DNA of 64,000 nt from G963667675 sp963667675 (GTDB lineage Bacteria; Chloroflexota; Dehalococcoidia; Lucifugimonadales; UBA3495), in the NCBI GenBank assembly GCA_963667675.1, contig OY763929.1:186001-250000 (forward strand). The letters are read 5' to 3'. Positions 43,519 through 52,740 of this stretch are shown in pieces. The position numbers were made by a program, and so were the translations under genes. Below the pieces are notes generated by a model. It was not told where the DNA came from and made no database searches. It saw only the letters and a program-made list of their open reading frames with translations. Positions within the stretch are counted from its first letter, which is position 1; the number at the start of each line of letters is the position of its first letter.

Positions 43519-44478
43519 CTAAACCGTGTCCGAGGTTAGCTTGCCAATAGACTCAGGGTCGGAAAGCGCGACTGCCTCGACTCCCCTGTCTATTCGTTTG
43601 ATCAAGCCGGCCAGCACTCCCGCTGGCCCGAACTCCAAGAACTGGGACACTCCAGAGGCTACCATGTGCCTGACGTTTTCTTTCCAGTGTACGCACCGGC
43701 ACAGCCCTTGAATTAACTCTTGCTTGACAGCGTCGCCCGTGGTGAGGGTGGAACAATCGGAATTTGCGATGATGGGAATCTGCGGATCCCTGAAATGCAG
43801 GGCGTCGACAGCGTGGGTCAGCCCCACACGTGCGTCTTGCATGCAAGACGAATGGAATGCGCCGCTTACTGGCAAGGGAATAGTCCGCTTGGCTCCCCGG
43901 GCAAAGGCGAGGTCAACGGCCCGAGCCACCGCCATTTTGTCTCCACTGATTACGATCTGATCGTCGGAATTGATGTTGGCCAACTCCACGCCGGTCTCGG
44001 AGCAGATTTGCTCCAAGGCAAACTCGTTCAAGCCGATTACGGCCGCCATGCTCCCGGGATGGTCTTTGGAGGCCTGCTGCATAAGCCGGCCGCGTTCGCG
44101 GGCCAGCGTCACGGCGTCTTTGAACTCGACTACGTCGGCCACTACCATGGCTGTGTACTCACCCAAGCTATGGCCAGCCAACACAGCTGGTTTGGATGCG
44201 GCGGGCCCCGCCATCTCCTCCCAGGCCTTCCAGGCAGCTATGCTGACGGTCATGATGGCGGGTTGGGAGTTGATGGTGTCCTGGAGTTCCGGGCCGGGCC
44301 CGTTAAAGATCAATCCAGACAAATCACAGCCCAAGCTGTCGTCGGCCTCCTGGAAGACCTCTTTAGCAGCAGGAGAGGCGCAAAAAAGTTCCCAGCCCAT
44401 TCCAACGGACTGGGAACCCTGCCCAGGGAAAACATAAGCCTGCTTCTTGGCGCCCTGATTGTCTACTACAGTTTTCAT
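43519..44478 (-). CDS. fabD: Malonyl-CoA:ACP transacylase
   Basis: Loads malonate onto ACP. The 319-residue protein has VFPGQGSQSVGMG near the N-terminus, the nucleophile motif AGHSLGEYTAMV with active Ser near 93, a conserved Arg in ARERGRLMQ, and catalytic His in SGAFHSS. ATG 44478 fits the family start; an upstream extension lacks similarity. rpmF ends 99 bp upstream. Confidence 0.95.
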   Translation of the reverse strand: MKTVVDNQGAKKQAYVFPGQGSQSVGMGWELFCASPAAKEVFQEADDSLGCDLSGLIFNGPGPELQDTINSQPAIMTVSIAAWKAWEEMAGPAASKPAVLAGHSLGEYTAMVVADVVEFKDAVTLARERGRLMQQASKDHPGSMAAVIGLNEFALEQICSETGVELANINSDDQIVISGDKMAVARAVDLAFARGAKRTIPLPVSGAFHSSCMQDARVGLTHAVDALHFRDPQIPIIANSDCSTLTTGDAVKQELIQGLCRCVHWKENVRHMVASGVSQFLEFGPAGVLAGLIKRIDRGVEAVALSDPESIGKLTSDTV

Positions 44479-44577
44479 ACTACTGCACCGAACCGCTTCC
44501 CAGAAGCGAGTCAACTGGGGCGAATCTAAGACGTAAGGTCAACGAAATCCTGTATCCTCTTCCGGCTTTCAGACAGG

Positions 44578-44760
44578 CTACACCGAGGCCTCAACGACCT
44601 GCCGGCCTCGATAGAAGCCGCATTGACGGCAGACGGCGTGGGGCAACTTGGCGCTGCGGCAACGCGGGCAATAGGCAGGGTTAACGGGCTTCAGCTTGTG
44701 GGAACTGAGCCGCCGTCCCTTGCGCGCCCTGGTCAGCTTTTTATTTGGTACTGCACCCAT
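44578..44760 (-). CDS. rpmF: 50S ribosomal protein L32
   Basis: The 60-residue basic protein starts GAVPNKKLTRARKGRR, as L32 does, and carries four zinc cysteines at 31, 34, 44 and 47 (CPRC and CRQC), so it is the C+ (zinc) paralogue. It overlaps the DUF177 gene by 20 bp, the usual DUF177-rpmF pairing. Confidence 0.96.
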   Translation of the reverse strand: MGAVPNKKLTRARKGRRLSSHKLKPVNPAYCPRCRSAKLPHAVCRQCGFYRGRQVVEASV

Positions 44761-45271
44761 GCTTCATCAAGCCCGAAAGGGCCCACCAGCGGCCGTCCTC
44801 CGGTGAATCGTGGCAATCGCAACCCTTGAGGTTCAAGTCGGCCCCGCACCACTGGCACAGTCCCATACACTCTCGGCTGCACAGTGGTTTCATCGGCATA
44901 TCGGTTACAACGTACTCCCTGATGACATCAGCAAGATCCAAGACATGATTGCGGTCAATGAGGGAGTTGTCATCTGCTTCGACTGGAACCAACTGAGCTT
45001 GCCCAGTTTGGACGCTAACGGTAGGAAAAAACTCTTCTTCTATGGAAAGGTTGGAAAAATGGCCGTAGTCACCCAGGCACCTACTGCAAACCAAGGTCGA
45101 GTGGACTTGGAGCGTCGCCCTGGCCAGTACGCCTCTGTGAGTACGCACAAAGTTCACGGGCCCACAAGCGTCTTCGGCGAAGCGTTCAGGGCCGGTAAAG
45201 CTCTCATCAAGCTGGTACTCACGACTGGAGCCAATGGGCTCCTTCAGCAATTGTGCGAGATTATAACGCAT
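44741..45271 (-). CDS. DUF177 (YceD-like) protein
   Basis: The 176-residue protein belongs to the DUF177 family, nearly always next to rpmF and linked to 23S rRNA or ribosome assembly. LVCSRCLGDYGHFSNLSIEEEF matches the family CxRC core and CSRECMGLCQWCGADLN the C-terminal zinc site. ATG 45271 is preferred to GTG 45292, because the promoter start near 45305 would leave only about a dozen leader bases for the GTG. It opens the rpmF-fabD-nusB-acpP unit. Confidence 0.88.
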   Translation of the reverse strand: MRYNLAQLLKEPIGSSREYQLDESFTGPERFAEDACGPVNFVRTHRGVLARATLQVHSTLVCSRCLGDYGHFSNLSIEEEFFPTVSVQTGQAQLVPVEADDNSLIDRNHVLDLADVIREYVVTDMPMKPLCSRECMGLCQWCGADLNLKGCDCHDSPEDGRWWALSGLMKHGCSTK

Positions 45272-45311
45272 AGGAACTCTGCGGGTTGCCACCCCTAAAA
45301 AGCCGAGGGTA

Positions 45312-45342
45312 ATTATAAGAGCCTCTGTATCATCGCTGTCAA
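45312..45342 (-). promoter_or_regulatory. Promoter of the DUF177-rpmF-fabD-nusB-acpP unit
   Basis: On the minus strand, perfect TTGACA (45342-45337) and perfect TATAAT (45317-45312) are 19 bp apart. Confidence 0.65.
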
Positions 45343-45442
45343 GGGGGACTATCCGATAATGGCACGAATTTTGACCTACCGGGAGTCACCCGAGGCTTAG
45401 CCGATTATTACCCTCAGCCCGCGCCCGATGATGAACACGCAA

Positions 45443-45856
45443 TCAGCGTTGGGACCGGTCTGCGGCGGCTTGCTGGATAAATTCAACGATGGACTGCGTG
45501 GAAGTGCCGGGGCCGAACACCGCGGCGATGCCGAGGTCCAGCAGAGGCTGCCGGTCGGCTTCCGGGATTATGCCCCCGACCACTGTGGCCACGTCGTCGA
45601 TCTCCTGCTCTCTGAGCAGGCGGATGATCTCAGGCAGTATCTCCATGTGGGCTCCCGAGAGAATGCTGAGGCCCACCACGTCCACGTCTTCCTGCATTGC
45701 CGCCTGTACGATCATCTGGGGCGTCTGGCGTATTCCCGTGTAAACGACTTCCATTCCAGCGTCGCGGAGGGCTCGCGCAATGACCTTTGCGCCCCGGTCG
45801 TGCCCATCCAGGCCGGGCTTGGCCACCAGCACGCGCACAGGGTGTCTATTGTCCAT
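45443..45856 (-). CDS. Methylmalonyl-CoA mutase, B12-binding small subunit
   Basis: Binds adenosylcobalamin for succinyl-CoA/methylmalonyl-CoA interconversion. The 137-residue Rossmann-like protein has the base-off signature LDGHDRGAK (DxHxxG), LSILSGAH (SxL) and VVGGIIP (GG). It matches the separate C-terminal subunit of archaeal/Chloroflexota-type mutases. ATG 45856 overlaps the epimerase end by 11 bp; ATG 45871 is an alternative. The large subunit is three genes upstream in the same cluster. Confidence 0.92.
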   Translation of the reverse strand: MDNRHPVRVLVAKPGLDGHDRGAKVIARALRDAGMEVVYTGIRQTPQMIVQAAMQEDVDVVGLSILSGAHMEILPEIIRLLREQEIDDVATVVGGIIPEADRQPLLDLGIAAVFGPGTSTQSIVEFIQQAAADRSQR

Positions 45857-46268
45857 GGGGATCATTCTCAACCAACTCGGTCAGGACTCCGAACACCGAC
45901 CGCGGGTGTATGAAGGCGATGTTCCCCGACAATCCTTCCCTGGGCTGAGTGTCAACTAACCGTATGCCGGCGACGCCCAGGGCCTCGAGCTTTCCAGCCA
46001 GGTCGGACACGTTGAAAGCCAGGTGGTGCAAGCCTTCACCCCGGCTTTCGATAAACCGTCCAACCGGCGTGTCCGCAGACAGGGGCTGCAGCAACTCGAG
46101 GCGAGTTTGCCCGATCGGGACCAAGGTTGCGCGCACGCCCTGGTCGGGCAGGTCGGTGGTCTCGACTTGGGGGGCGCCGAAAAGGTCCTGAAACAGGGCT
46201 AGAGCGGCCTGGATGTCCTTGACCGCCAACCCCACGTGGTCGATGTATGACACGCTGCAGACCGTCAT
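45846..46268 (-). CDS. mce: Methylmalonyl-CoA epimerase
   Basis: Interconverts R- and S-methylmalonyl-CoA. The 140-residue glyoxalase-fold protein begins SVSYIDHVGLAVKDIQAAL; RLELLQPL, GEGLHHLAFNVSDL and the late FIHPRSVFGVLTELVE are the metal-ligand segments (His, Gln/Glu, His, Glu). It overlaps the B12 subunit gene, so translation is probably coupled. ATG 46268 is chosen by family length. Confidence 0.92.
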   Translation of the reverse strand: MTVCSVSYIDHVGLAVKDIQAALALFQDLFGAPQVETTDLPDQGVRATLVPIGQTRLELLQPLSADTPVGRFIESRGEGLHHLAFNVSDLAGKLEALGVAGIRLVDTQPREGLSGNIAFIHPRSVFGVLTELVENDPHGQ

Positions 46269-46399
46269 CTGGCCTATTCTCTCACCCGGCGCTGCTTCTC
46301 TCAAGTTGCGAGTATTTATTCATAGAGCCTTGCCTGCAAGCCATTCAGAATGGGAAGAGCAGCTAGGACACCGAGAGGGCAGCGTCAGGTGTCCCAGGG

Positions 46400-47554
46400 T
46401 CATGCTTGGTACTGTCCCAGGAGTTGCCGGGCGATGACCAAGCGCTGGATTTCCGATGTGCCTTCGTAAATCGTGGTCACCCTGGCGTCTCGGAAAATGC
46501 GCTCCACCGGGGAGTCGCTGAAGTACCCATAGCCACCAAAGACCTGCACTGCCTGATAGGCCACCCGAACGCACATCTCCGAGGCGATGAGTTTAGCCAT
46601 GGAAGCCTGGTTTATGAAAGGCTGGTTGTTGTCCTTCAGGGTTGCTGCGTTCATAGTGGCGGTCCGGGAAGCGTACACATCGGCGGCCATGTCCGCCAGC
46701 ATGAACTGGATGGCCTGATGTTGGGCGATGGGGCGCCCAAAGGTTTCCCTATGGAGGGCATATCGCGCCGCCGCGTCCAGGGCAGACTGGCCAATGCCCA
46801 CGCACTGGGCGGCGATGCCTATCCGGCTGGAGTCCAGGATTTCCATGGCGTAGCGGAAGCCCCGATGCGGTTCACCCAGTAGGTTCTCTGCAGGCACCGG
46901 AGTGTCTTGAAAGACGATCTCGCAGGTGCTGGAACTCCGCATGCCCATCTTGCCGTGAAGCGGGTTGATTTGGAGGCCGGGAGCGTCACTGGGCACGACA
47001 AAAGCACTGATGCCCTTGTATCCCTCGGACGGATCTTGGGTGGCGAACACGACGATGACCTGAGCTTCGCTCGCGTTGGTGATGAACGTCTTGCTGCCGT
47101 TGAGAAAATAGACTCCGTCCCGTTCGACAGCCGTGGTCTTCAGGGCCGCGGCGTCGGATCCGCCACCGGGCTCGGTTAAGGCCCAGGCGGCGATCCCTCT
47201 TCCTGCAGCCAAAGTGGGAATGAGCCGCCGGCGCTGCTCTTCGTTGCCGAAGCTCTGGATGGTGGCCGTGCCGAGGGAAAGGTGGGCCAACAGGCAGACG
47301 CTGGCCGAGGCGTCTCCCCGGGCGATTTCGGAAATCACGATGGCCGCCTGGCGGTAGCCGCCGCCACCACCACCGTGTTTGGGGTCGACCCCAACCCCGG
47401 TCAACCCCAGGTTGACCATTCCCTGCCAGTTTTCCCAGGAAAACTCCGCCTGGGCGTCCACTTCTTTGGCGCGGGGAGCCAGCTCCCGGTCGGCGAAGTC
47501 GCGCACCAGGTTCTGGAGCATCTGTTCATCTTCGCTAAGTATCACGTCGGCCAC
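46400..47554 (-). CDS. Acyl-CoA dehydrogenase
   Basis: The 384-residue FAD enzyme oxidises an acyl-CoA to the enoyl-CoA. AWALTEPGGGSDAA and FITNASEAQVIVVFA are FAD-contact motifs, RFRYAMEILDSSRIGIAAQCVGIGQSALD the central helix, and IYEGTSEIQRLVIARQLLG holds the catalytic Glu position of short- and branched-chain types. It sits between mutase and epimerase genes, so its substrate may be a branched or odd-chain acyl-CoA feeding propionyl-CoA; this is inferred from position. Confidence 0.9.
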   Translation of the reverse strand: MADVILSEDEQMLQNLVRDFADRELAPRAKEVDAQAEFSWENWQGMVNLGLTGVGVDPKHGGGGGGYRQAAIVISEIARGDASASVCLLAHLSLGTATIQSFGNEEQRRRLIPTLAAGRGIAAWALTEPGGGSDAAALKTTAVERDGVYFLNGSKTFITNASEAQVIVVFATQDPSEGYKGISAFVVPSDAPGLQINPLHGKMGMRSSSTCEIVFQDTPVPAENLLGEPHRGFRYAMEILDSSRIGIAAQCVGIGQSALDAAARYALHRETFGRPIAQHQAIQFMLADMAADVYASRTATMNAATLKDNNQPFINQASMAKLIASEMCVRVAYQAVQVFGGYGYFSDSPVERIFRDARVTTIYEGTSEIQRLVIARQLLGQYQA

Positions 47555-47601
47555 GGTTCTCGTCTCCTAGATATCTCGGCTAACGGGCAGAACGGCAAGG
47601 G

Positions 47602-49263
47602 CTAGAAACCAACGATCTGCTCCTGCTGCCCGAAGACATTCCGTAACACCTGGCAAATCTCGCCCAAAGTGCAGTAACTTTCCACGCATTCGAGGATAGC
47701 CGGCACGGTATTATCTGAGCTCCTGGCAACGGTTTCCAGCCGGGCAAGGGCCGCCGCCACTTGGCTGTCATCCCGCTCGTCGCGGACTCGTTGGAGCCTC
47801 TCGACCTGGCTGTGGGCCGCTTGACGGTCCACCCGCAACAACCCTGCAATGGGCGGTTCATCCGCAACGTACCGGTTCACGCCGACGATGACCCGTTCTC
47901 CGGCCTCGACCTGCTGCTGGTGCTTATAGGCAGCCTCACCGATTTCCCGGGCCTGGAAGCCCTGTTCGATGGCGGCCACCGCACCGCCAAATTCATCGAT
48001 TTGATCAATATACCGGCTGGCCTCTTTTTCGACTTCGTCGGTGAGGGTCTCAACATAATACGAGCCGCCCAGCGGGTCCACCACGTCGGCGACGCCGCTT
48101 TCGTGGGCCAATATCTGCTGGGTGCGCAGGGAAAGCTGGGCCGATTCCTCGGTGGGCAGCGCCAGGGCCTCGTCCCGGGAATTCACGTGGAGGGACTGGG
48201 AGCCTCCCAGCACCGCCGCCAGGGCCTGCATGGCGCTGCGGACAACGTTGTTGTCCGGCTGTTGGGCGGTCAGGCTGACGCCCGCCGTCTGGGTATGGAA
48301 ACGGAGCATCATGGAGCGCGGGTCGGCGACGCCGAACCGGTCTTTCATGATTCGGGCCCACATGCGGCGGGCAGCCCGAAACTTGGCCACCTCTTCGAAC
48401 AGGTTGTTCTGGGCGACGAAGAAGAAGGAAATCCTGGGAGCGAAGGAGTCCACCGGCAGCCCGGCGTCGACGGCCGCCTGGACGTAGGCGATGCCATTGG
48501 CCAGGGTAAAGGCCAGCTCCTGCACCGCCGTGGCGCCTGCCTCCCGCATGTGATATCCGCTGACGCTGATGGTGTTCCACCGGGGCACGAATTCCGCGCA
48601 ATACTTGAACACGTCCACGACCAGCCGCATGGACGGCCGCGGCGGGTAGACGTAGGTGCCCCGTGCGATGTATTCCTTGAGGATATCGTTTTGAACTGTG
48701 CCGCTCAGCTTTTCCCTGGGGATGCCCTGGCGCTTGGCCGCGGCGATGTAGAGGCAGAGCAGGATAGATGCCGTGGAGTTAATGGTCATGGAAGTGCTAA
48801 CGCTATCCAGGGGGATCCCCTTGAACAGCAGTTCCATGTCTTCCAGGGTGCAAATGGGCACCCCCACCTTGCCAACTTCTCCCAGGGCGAGGTGATCGTC
48901 GGAGTCGTAGCCTATCTGGGTGGGCAGGTCGAAAGCTACCGAAAGGCCGGTCTGCCCCTGTTCCAGCAGATAGAGAAAGCGACGGTTGGTATCCGCGGCA
49001 GTGGCATAGCCCGAATACTGACGCATGGTCCACATGCGGCCCCGGTAGGTGTTGGGCTGCACTCCCCGGGTGAACGGAAATTCTCCCGGGTAGCCCAACT
49101 CCCCAAGGTAGTCCCGGTCGGCAGCCGCCGGGTTGTCCGGGCCGTACAACGGCTCGATGGGTATCCCGCTATCGGTAAGGAACTCGTCCCGCCGCTGGCC
49201 GAATTTCTGTACCGATGGGCCGAGGGTATTGTCCAGCCACTGCTTTCTGTTTTTGCTTGGCAT
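47602..49263 (-). CDS. Methylmalonyl-CoA mutase, large (catalytic) subunit
   Basis: The 553-residue TIM-barrel subunit holds the substrate. PFTRGVQPNTYRGRMWTMRQYSG is the N-terminal CoA region, AFDLPTQIGYDSD and RPSMRLVVDVFKYCAE follow, and SVSGYHMREAGATAVQELAFTLA and RFHTQTAGVSLTAQQPDNNVVR are diagnostic. The B12 domain is on a separate gene downstream. The cluster order is large subunit, acyl-CoA dehydrogenase, epimerase, small subunit. No meaB-like chaperone is present here. With the neighbours it converts propionate-derived CoA to succinyl-CoA, or runs in reverse. Confidence 0.95.
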   Translation of the reverse strand: MPSKNRKQWLDNTLGPSVQKFGQRRDEFLTDSGIPIEPLYGPDNPAAADRDYLGELGYPGEFPFTRGVQPNTYRGRMWTMRQYSGYATAADTNRRFLYLLEQGQTGLSVAFDLPTQIGYDSDDHLALGEVGKVGVPICTLEDMELLFKGIPLDSVSTSMTINSTASILLCLYIAAAKRQGIPREKLSGTVQNDILKEYIARGTYVYPPRPSMRLVVDVFKYCAEFVPRWNTISVSGYHMREAGATAVQELAFTLANGIAYVQAAVDAGLPVDSFAPRISFFFVAQNNLFEEVAKFRAARRMWARIMKDRFGVADPRSMMLRFHTQTAGVSLTAQQPDNNVVRSAMQALAAVLGGSQSLHVNSRDEALALPTEESAQLSLRTQQILAHESGVADVVDPLGGSYYVETLTDEVEKEASRYIDQIDEFGGAVAAIEQGFQAREIGEAAYKHQQQVEAGERVIVGVNRYVADEPPIAGLLRVDRQAAHSQVERLQRVRDERDDSQVAAALARLETVARSSDNTVPAILECVESYCTLGEICQVLRNVFGQQEQIVGF

Positions 49264-49406
49264 AGAAGCTTCAGGGATTCTGACCGTTCTTTTCTTGACC
49301 TGGCATGAACATCCGATGCTAAGGGAGAGACCACAGGCGTGAATAGACGTGGGACATCGCTACCGATCCGCTACTGTGAGGAGTTTAGCCTATCCTCCGC
49401 CGGGTG

Positions 49407-50054
49407 TCATGCTGGCTCGCTGGTGTCCCAGCCCTCCACGGCCCAGTATCCCACCTTTGGAAGATCGACAACAGACTGCAATCCCTGGGCCCGCTTGAGC
49501 CGTTGGATGTTGTAGAGATGGGTCGTCTCCTCGAAGTACAGGTGCCTAATAGTGGCCTCAAGGGTCATAGTCGCCACGGTTGGGTCACCGGTAGGCGTGA
49601 GGCCGGTGGCGTGGGCCTTCAACATCAGGTCCCAGCTCATGGAGTCGCTCCAGTCGGGACGCCAACGCAAGACATAGACTTGGTCTCGCAAGTAAGCGAC
49701 GGACCGCTCCGCCAGCACGGCTTGGACCAAGTCTATCGAATCCTTGAGTTCCTGCATGATTGCCGCGGTCGGCAGATCGGATTGGGTCCGGGTCATGAAC
49801 CCTTGGGAGCGAGCGCTCGCGTCGTGGAAAAGGGTCTCTCCCCAATTGACCAGGAGCCAGCCCACTGGCACTGACGCCATGTGGCAAAGCTGGCGGCGTA
49901 TGCTCCACTTGCTCCAGTCCCATTCCTGAGACTCGAAGTCCAGTTGCTCCTCGGTCAGGCCATCGACCTCGGAGGCGATCATGCCATACAGCGAACAGAA
50001 TTCCGGAAACAGATGACTGCCTAGCGAGTCGTCGGTCAAGCCTTCCTGAGACAC
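49407..50054 (-). CDS. DinB-like four-helix protein
   Basis: The 215-residue all-helical protein has the DinB_2-type layout with putative metal histidines: RRQLCHMASVPVGWLLVNWGE, MLKAHATGL and RHLYFEETTHLYNIQRL. Relatives include bacillithiol and mycothiol transferases and proteins of unknown role. The substrate is not predictable. It stands alone between the mutase operon and tRNA-Gly, on the leftward strand. Confidence 0.7.
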   Translation of the reverse strand: MSQEGLTDDSLGSHLFPEFCSLYGMIASEVDGLTEEQLDFESQEWDWSKWSIRRQLCHMASVPVGWLLVNWGETLFHDASARSQGFMTRTQSDLPTAAIMQELKDSIDLVQAVLAERSVAYLRDQVYVLRWRPDWSDSMSWDLMLKAHATGLTPTGDPTVATMTLEATIRHLYFEETTHLYNIQRLKRAQGLQSVVDLPKVGYWAVEGWDTSEPA

Positions 50055-50146
50055 AACGCAGCCTCCTCATCAAGACTTCGTTCCCAATAGCCGCCGGTCC
50101 GGCGGGCCTGGATTGCACCCTTCTAGTAAGGGGACCCGCCGCGGTT

Positions 50147-50152
50147 TATAAT
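50147..50152 (+). promoter_or_regulatory. -10 box of tRNA-Gly
   Basis: TATAAT lies 22 bp before the mature tRNA start. No good -35 is seen at 16-19 bp. Confidence 0.5.
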
Positions 50153-50174
50153 TGGGCGGGTTTCATTGCAGTAT

Positions 50175-50248
50175 GCGGGCGTAGCTCAGTGGTAGAGCCC
50201 TAGCCTTCCAAGCTAGTTACGTGGGTTCGATTCCCATCGCCCGCTCCA
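50175..50248 (+). tRNA. tRNA-Gly(TCC)
   Basis: Acceptor GCGGGCG pairs with CGCCCGC. The D arm is GCTC...GAGC, the anticodon stem CTAGC/GCTAG has loop CTTCCAA (anticodon TCC), and the T arm is GTGGG-TTCGATT-CCCAT. Discriminator T is followed by encoded CCA (50246-50248). All invariant positions are normal. Confidence 0.97.
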
Positions 50249-50289
50249 ACCGTTAATCCCGCTCTGGTCAGCGCAGCGAGAGCAGGTGC

Positions 50290-50745
50290 TTAATCGGACT
50301 CAAGCCGGCGGGCCGCCTCCACGACGGCGTCTTTATCCAGACTGGCTTCCAACTCACCCTTCTCGTTGGTCCTGAAAGAACTCTCCTGATTAAAGGACCT
50401 TACCAGCTCCTCGATGGCTTGTTGCCTTGCGTCCCCTGCCTGTACCAGGGTCTCGGCAGAAGCGGCAAGATGACGCTCGATCTCCTCGGTAAGTAACTCT
50501 ACTTCCACGGCGCGGCGCTGTATGAGGCCGATCTCATTCAGGTGCTTGCCCAAATAACAACCGCCGAACACCATAACCTCTTTCCGCTTCCCGTCAACCT
50601 CGCCCGCGTTCTGAGCTCTAGGCAACAACTCATGTTCGCCCAAATAGTCCCTTACCTCCTGGTCTTCAGGGTCGGGGTTATCCAAGTCATATAAGAGCTT
50701 GACCCGGTACATAAAGAAGTCTGCCGGCTCTACCTCGATTAGCAC
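50290..50745 (-). CDS. Unknown protein with coiled-coil region
   Basis: I do not recognise a family. The 151-residue acidic protein begins MLIEVEPADFFMYRVKLLYDLDNPDPEDQ, a beta-strand segment, then a basic patch KRKEVMVFGGCYLGKHLNE, then a long helix (RAVEVELLTEEIERHLAASAETLV) likely to form a coiled coil, and ends DKDAVVEAARRLESD. There is no signal peptide. The start is GTG 50745 with AAGGAGG 6 bp upstream, a strong site. 50746-50997 holds no gene or repeat I recognise. Confidence 0.6.
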   Translation of the reverse strand: MLIEVEPADFFMYRVKLLYDLDNPDPEDQEVRDYLGEHELLPRAQNAGEVDGKRKEVMVFGGCYLGKHLNEIGLIQRRAVEVELLTEEIERHLAASAETLVQAGDARQQAIEELVRSFNQESSFRTNEKGELEASLDKDAVVEAARRLESD

Positions 50746-50997
50746 CTGGAGCCTCCTTGCCTATTGGGTCAGACCGCCGTGAGGGACGATTGCCAAACCA
50801 TTGTGCTCATAGTCCCCGTTGGGCGCCGTCTGGTTACTTCGGGCGACTTCAATAGTAGTACATGCCCAATAAGGCGGCAAGCTTGGCGCGGCGGGACATT
50901 GGTATGTTTTATGTTAACTAAACAGCTACGAACCAAAAACGCTGCTGAGGCCCGTCCTGCCCATGGGGAAACCTAAACTTGGTGCAGTGGTCTGACC

Positions 50998-52575
50998 CTA
51001 AAGGGGCACCAGGCGGGCCCTGTTTATCTGGGGCAGGGCGCGGATCTCCTCTAAGACACTGGGAGGCACCGGGTCGTCGAGCCCCAACACCATCATGGCC
51101 TGTCCCCGGAGGCTGAGACGTCCCACTTCCATGAAAGAAATGTTGATATTGTGGCGTCCGGCGACGGTGCCCACCGCTCCAACGGTGCCGGGCTGGTCCA
51201 GGTTGTCGACGCACAGCAGATATGGCACCGAAGGCACGATGTCCAACCAATAGTCGTTTATCTTGACAATGTGGATCTCGTTTCGCATGGAAGTGCCGGC
51301 CAGCGTGAGGGGGCCTTCGGTAGTATCCACAGTCGCGCTCACCAGGTTGGTGTATTCCCTGGCAGTCGCGCTTTGCTGCTCGGCTACCTCGAGCCCCCGG
51401 TCCTGGGCCAACCGGGGGGCGTTTATCAAGTTCACTTGGCCGCTGGTCACGGGGCCCAGCAGTCCGGTCAGCACCGCAGCTTTGAGGATAGCTGTATCGT
51501 GCCGCGTGATCTCGCCCTCGTACCGTATGGTCACTCCCATGAACTGGCCCTCTGCCAGAGAATTCAGGAGTCTTCCCAGTACGGTGGCCACGTTGACGTA
51601 GGGCGCCAGCACGGCGTGAACTTCGGGCGGCATGAAGGGGGCGTTGACGGTGTTGCGGGCGGGCTCGCCGTTCAGGACAGCCAGGACCTGTTCAGCGGCC
51701 TCTATGGCCACTTCCCGCTGGGCTTCCCTGGTGGAGGCGCCCAAGTGCGGCGTGGCCACGACTTTCGGGTGACCCAGCAGCGGGCTGCACCCGGGAGGCT
51801 CCTGGGCGAAAACGTCCAGAGCCACTCCTCCCAGTTGGTCCGACTGCAATGCCTCGAACAATGCCTCTTCGTCGATCAGTTCACCCCGGGCCACGTTTAT
51901 CAGCCGGGCGGTCGGCTTCATCCGGGCCAGCTCTTTGGCCCCGATAAGGTTGCGGCTGCTGTCGGTGAGCGGGGTATGCAAGGTGATGAAGTCCGATTCG
52001 GACAGTAGTTCGTCCAGCGGTACTACGCTCACTCCCATCCTGCGCGCATAATCAGGCGCCACGAAAGGGTCGAAGGCGATCAGGCGCATGCCAAAGCTTT
52101 GGGCCCTCCTGGCAACTTCCGAGCCGACCCTGCCCAGGCCGACGATGCCCAAGGTCTTGTTTTGGACCTCTATGCCGACAAATTCGCTGCGCTTCCATTC
52201 GCTTTGTCGCAAGGACTGGTGGGCGTGAGCTATGTTTCTGGAGAGGGCCAGGATGAGTCCGAAGGTGTGTTCAGCCGCGGCGACGATGTTGCCGGTGGGG
52301 GCGTTGACCACGGCAATCCCTGCTTCGGTGGCGGCGTCCACGTCTATGTTGTCGACGCCGATGCCGGCCCTAGCTACTACCTGCAGGCGGCGGCCAGCCT
52401 TGATTACGTCCGCCGTAACCTTGGTCTCGCTGCGAACGATGAGAGCATCGTAGCCGTCTACGACTCCAAGTAATTCCTGGGGCTTGAGGCCTGTCTTAAC
52501 GTCCACCTCAGCCTGGGGTTTGAGCAACTCCAGGCCTTCTTTAGCTATGCGGTCCGCCACCAATATTTTGACCAT
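50998..52575 (-). CDS. serA: D-3-phosphoglycerate dehydrogenase
   Basis: First step of serine synthesis. The 525-residue long-form enzyme has NAD Rossmann motif LGIVGLGRVGSEVARRA, catalytic Arg in INVARGELIDEEAL, Glu and His in the regions ending VATPHLGASTREAQ, then an intervening allosteric domain (about 320-450) and a C-terminal ACT domain for serine feedback (YLLCVDNLDQPGTVGAVGTV). It is intact. It is divergent from the PAC2 gene across 165 bp. Confidence 0.95.
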   Translation of the reverse strand: MVKILVADRIAKEGLELLKPQAEVDVKTGLKPQELLGVVDGYDALIVRSETKVTADVIKAGRRLQVVARAGIGVDNIDVDAATEAGIAVVNAPTGNIVAAAEHTFGLILALSRNIAHAHQSLRQSEWKRSEFVGIEVQNKTLGIVGLGRVGSEVARRAQSFGMRLIAFDPFVAPDYARRMGVSVVPLDELLSESDFITLHTPLTDSSRNLIGAKELARMKPTARLINVARGELIDEEALFEALQSDQLGGVALDVFAQEPPGCSPLLGHPKVVATPHLGASTREAQREVAIEAAEQVLAVLNGEPARNTVNAPFMPPEVHAVLAPYVNVATVLGRLLNSLAEGQFMGVTIRYEGEITRHDTAILKAAVLTGLLGPVTSGQVNLINAPRLAQDRGLEVAEQQSATAREYTNLVSATVDTTEGPLTLAGTSMRNEIHIVKINDYWLDIVPSVPYLLCVDNLDQPGTVGAVGTVAGRHNINISFMEVGRLSLRGQAMMVLGLDDPVPPSVLEEIRALPQINRARLVPL

Positions 52576-52740
52576 GTTCCCCTGTCCTACAGTGTTGTAA
52601 GGCCCAAGTGACTATACCATAAGAGGGGAGCAGAAGACCGGGGCCGGGCCGAGGCTACAGGCCGGCGCGAGGCGGTTTGCCAAGAGCTGAGGCGTCTGTC
52701 AAAATAGCGATTGTGATGCTCTTGACTGGAGTGACACCAG

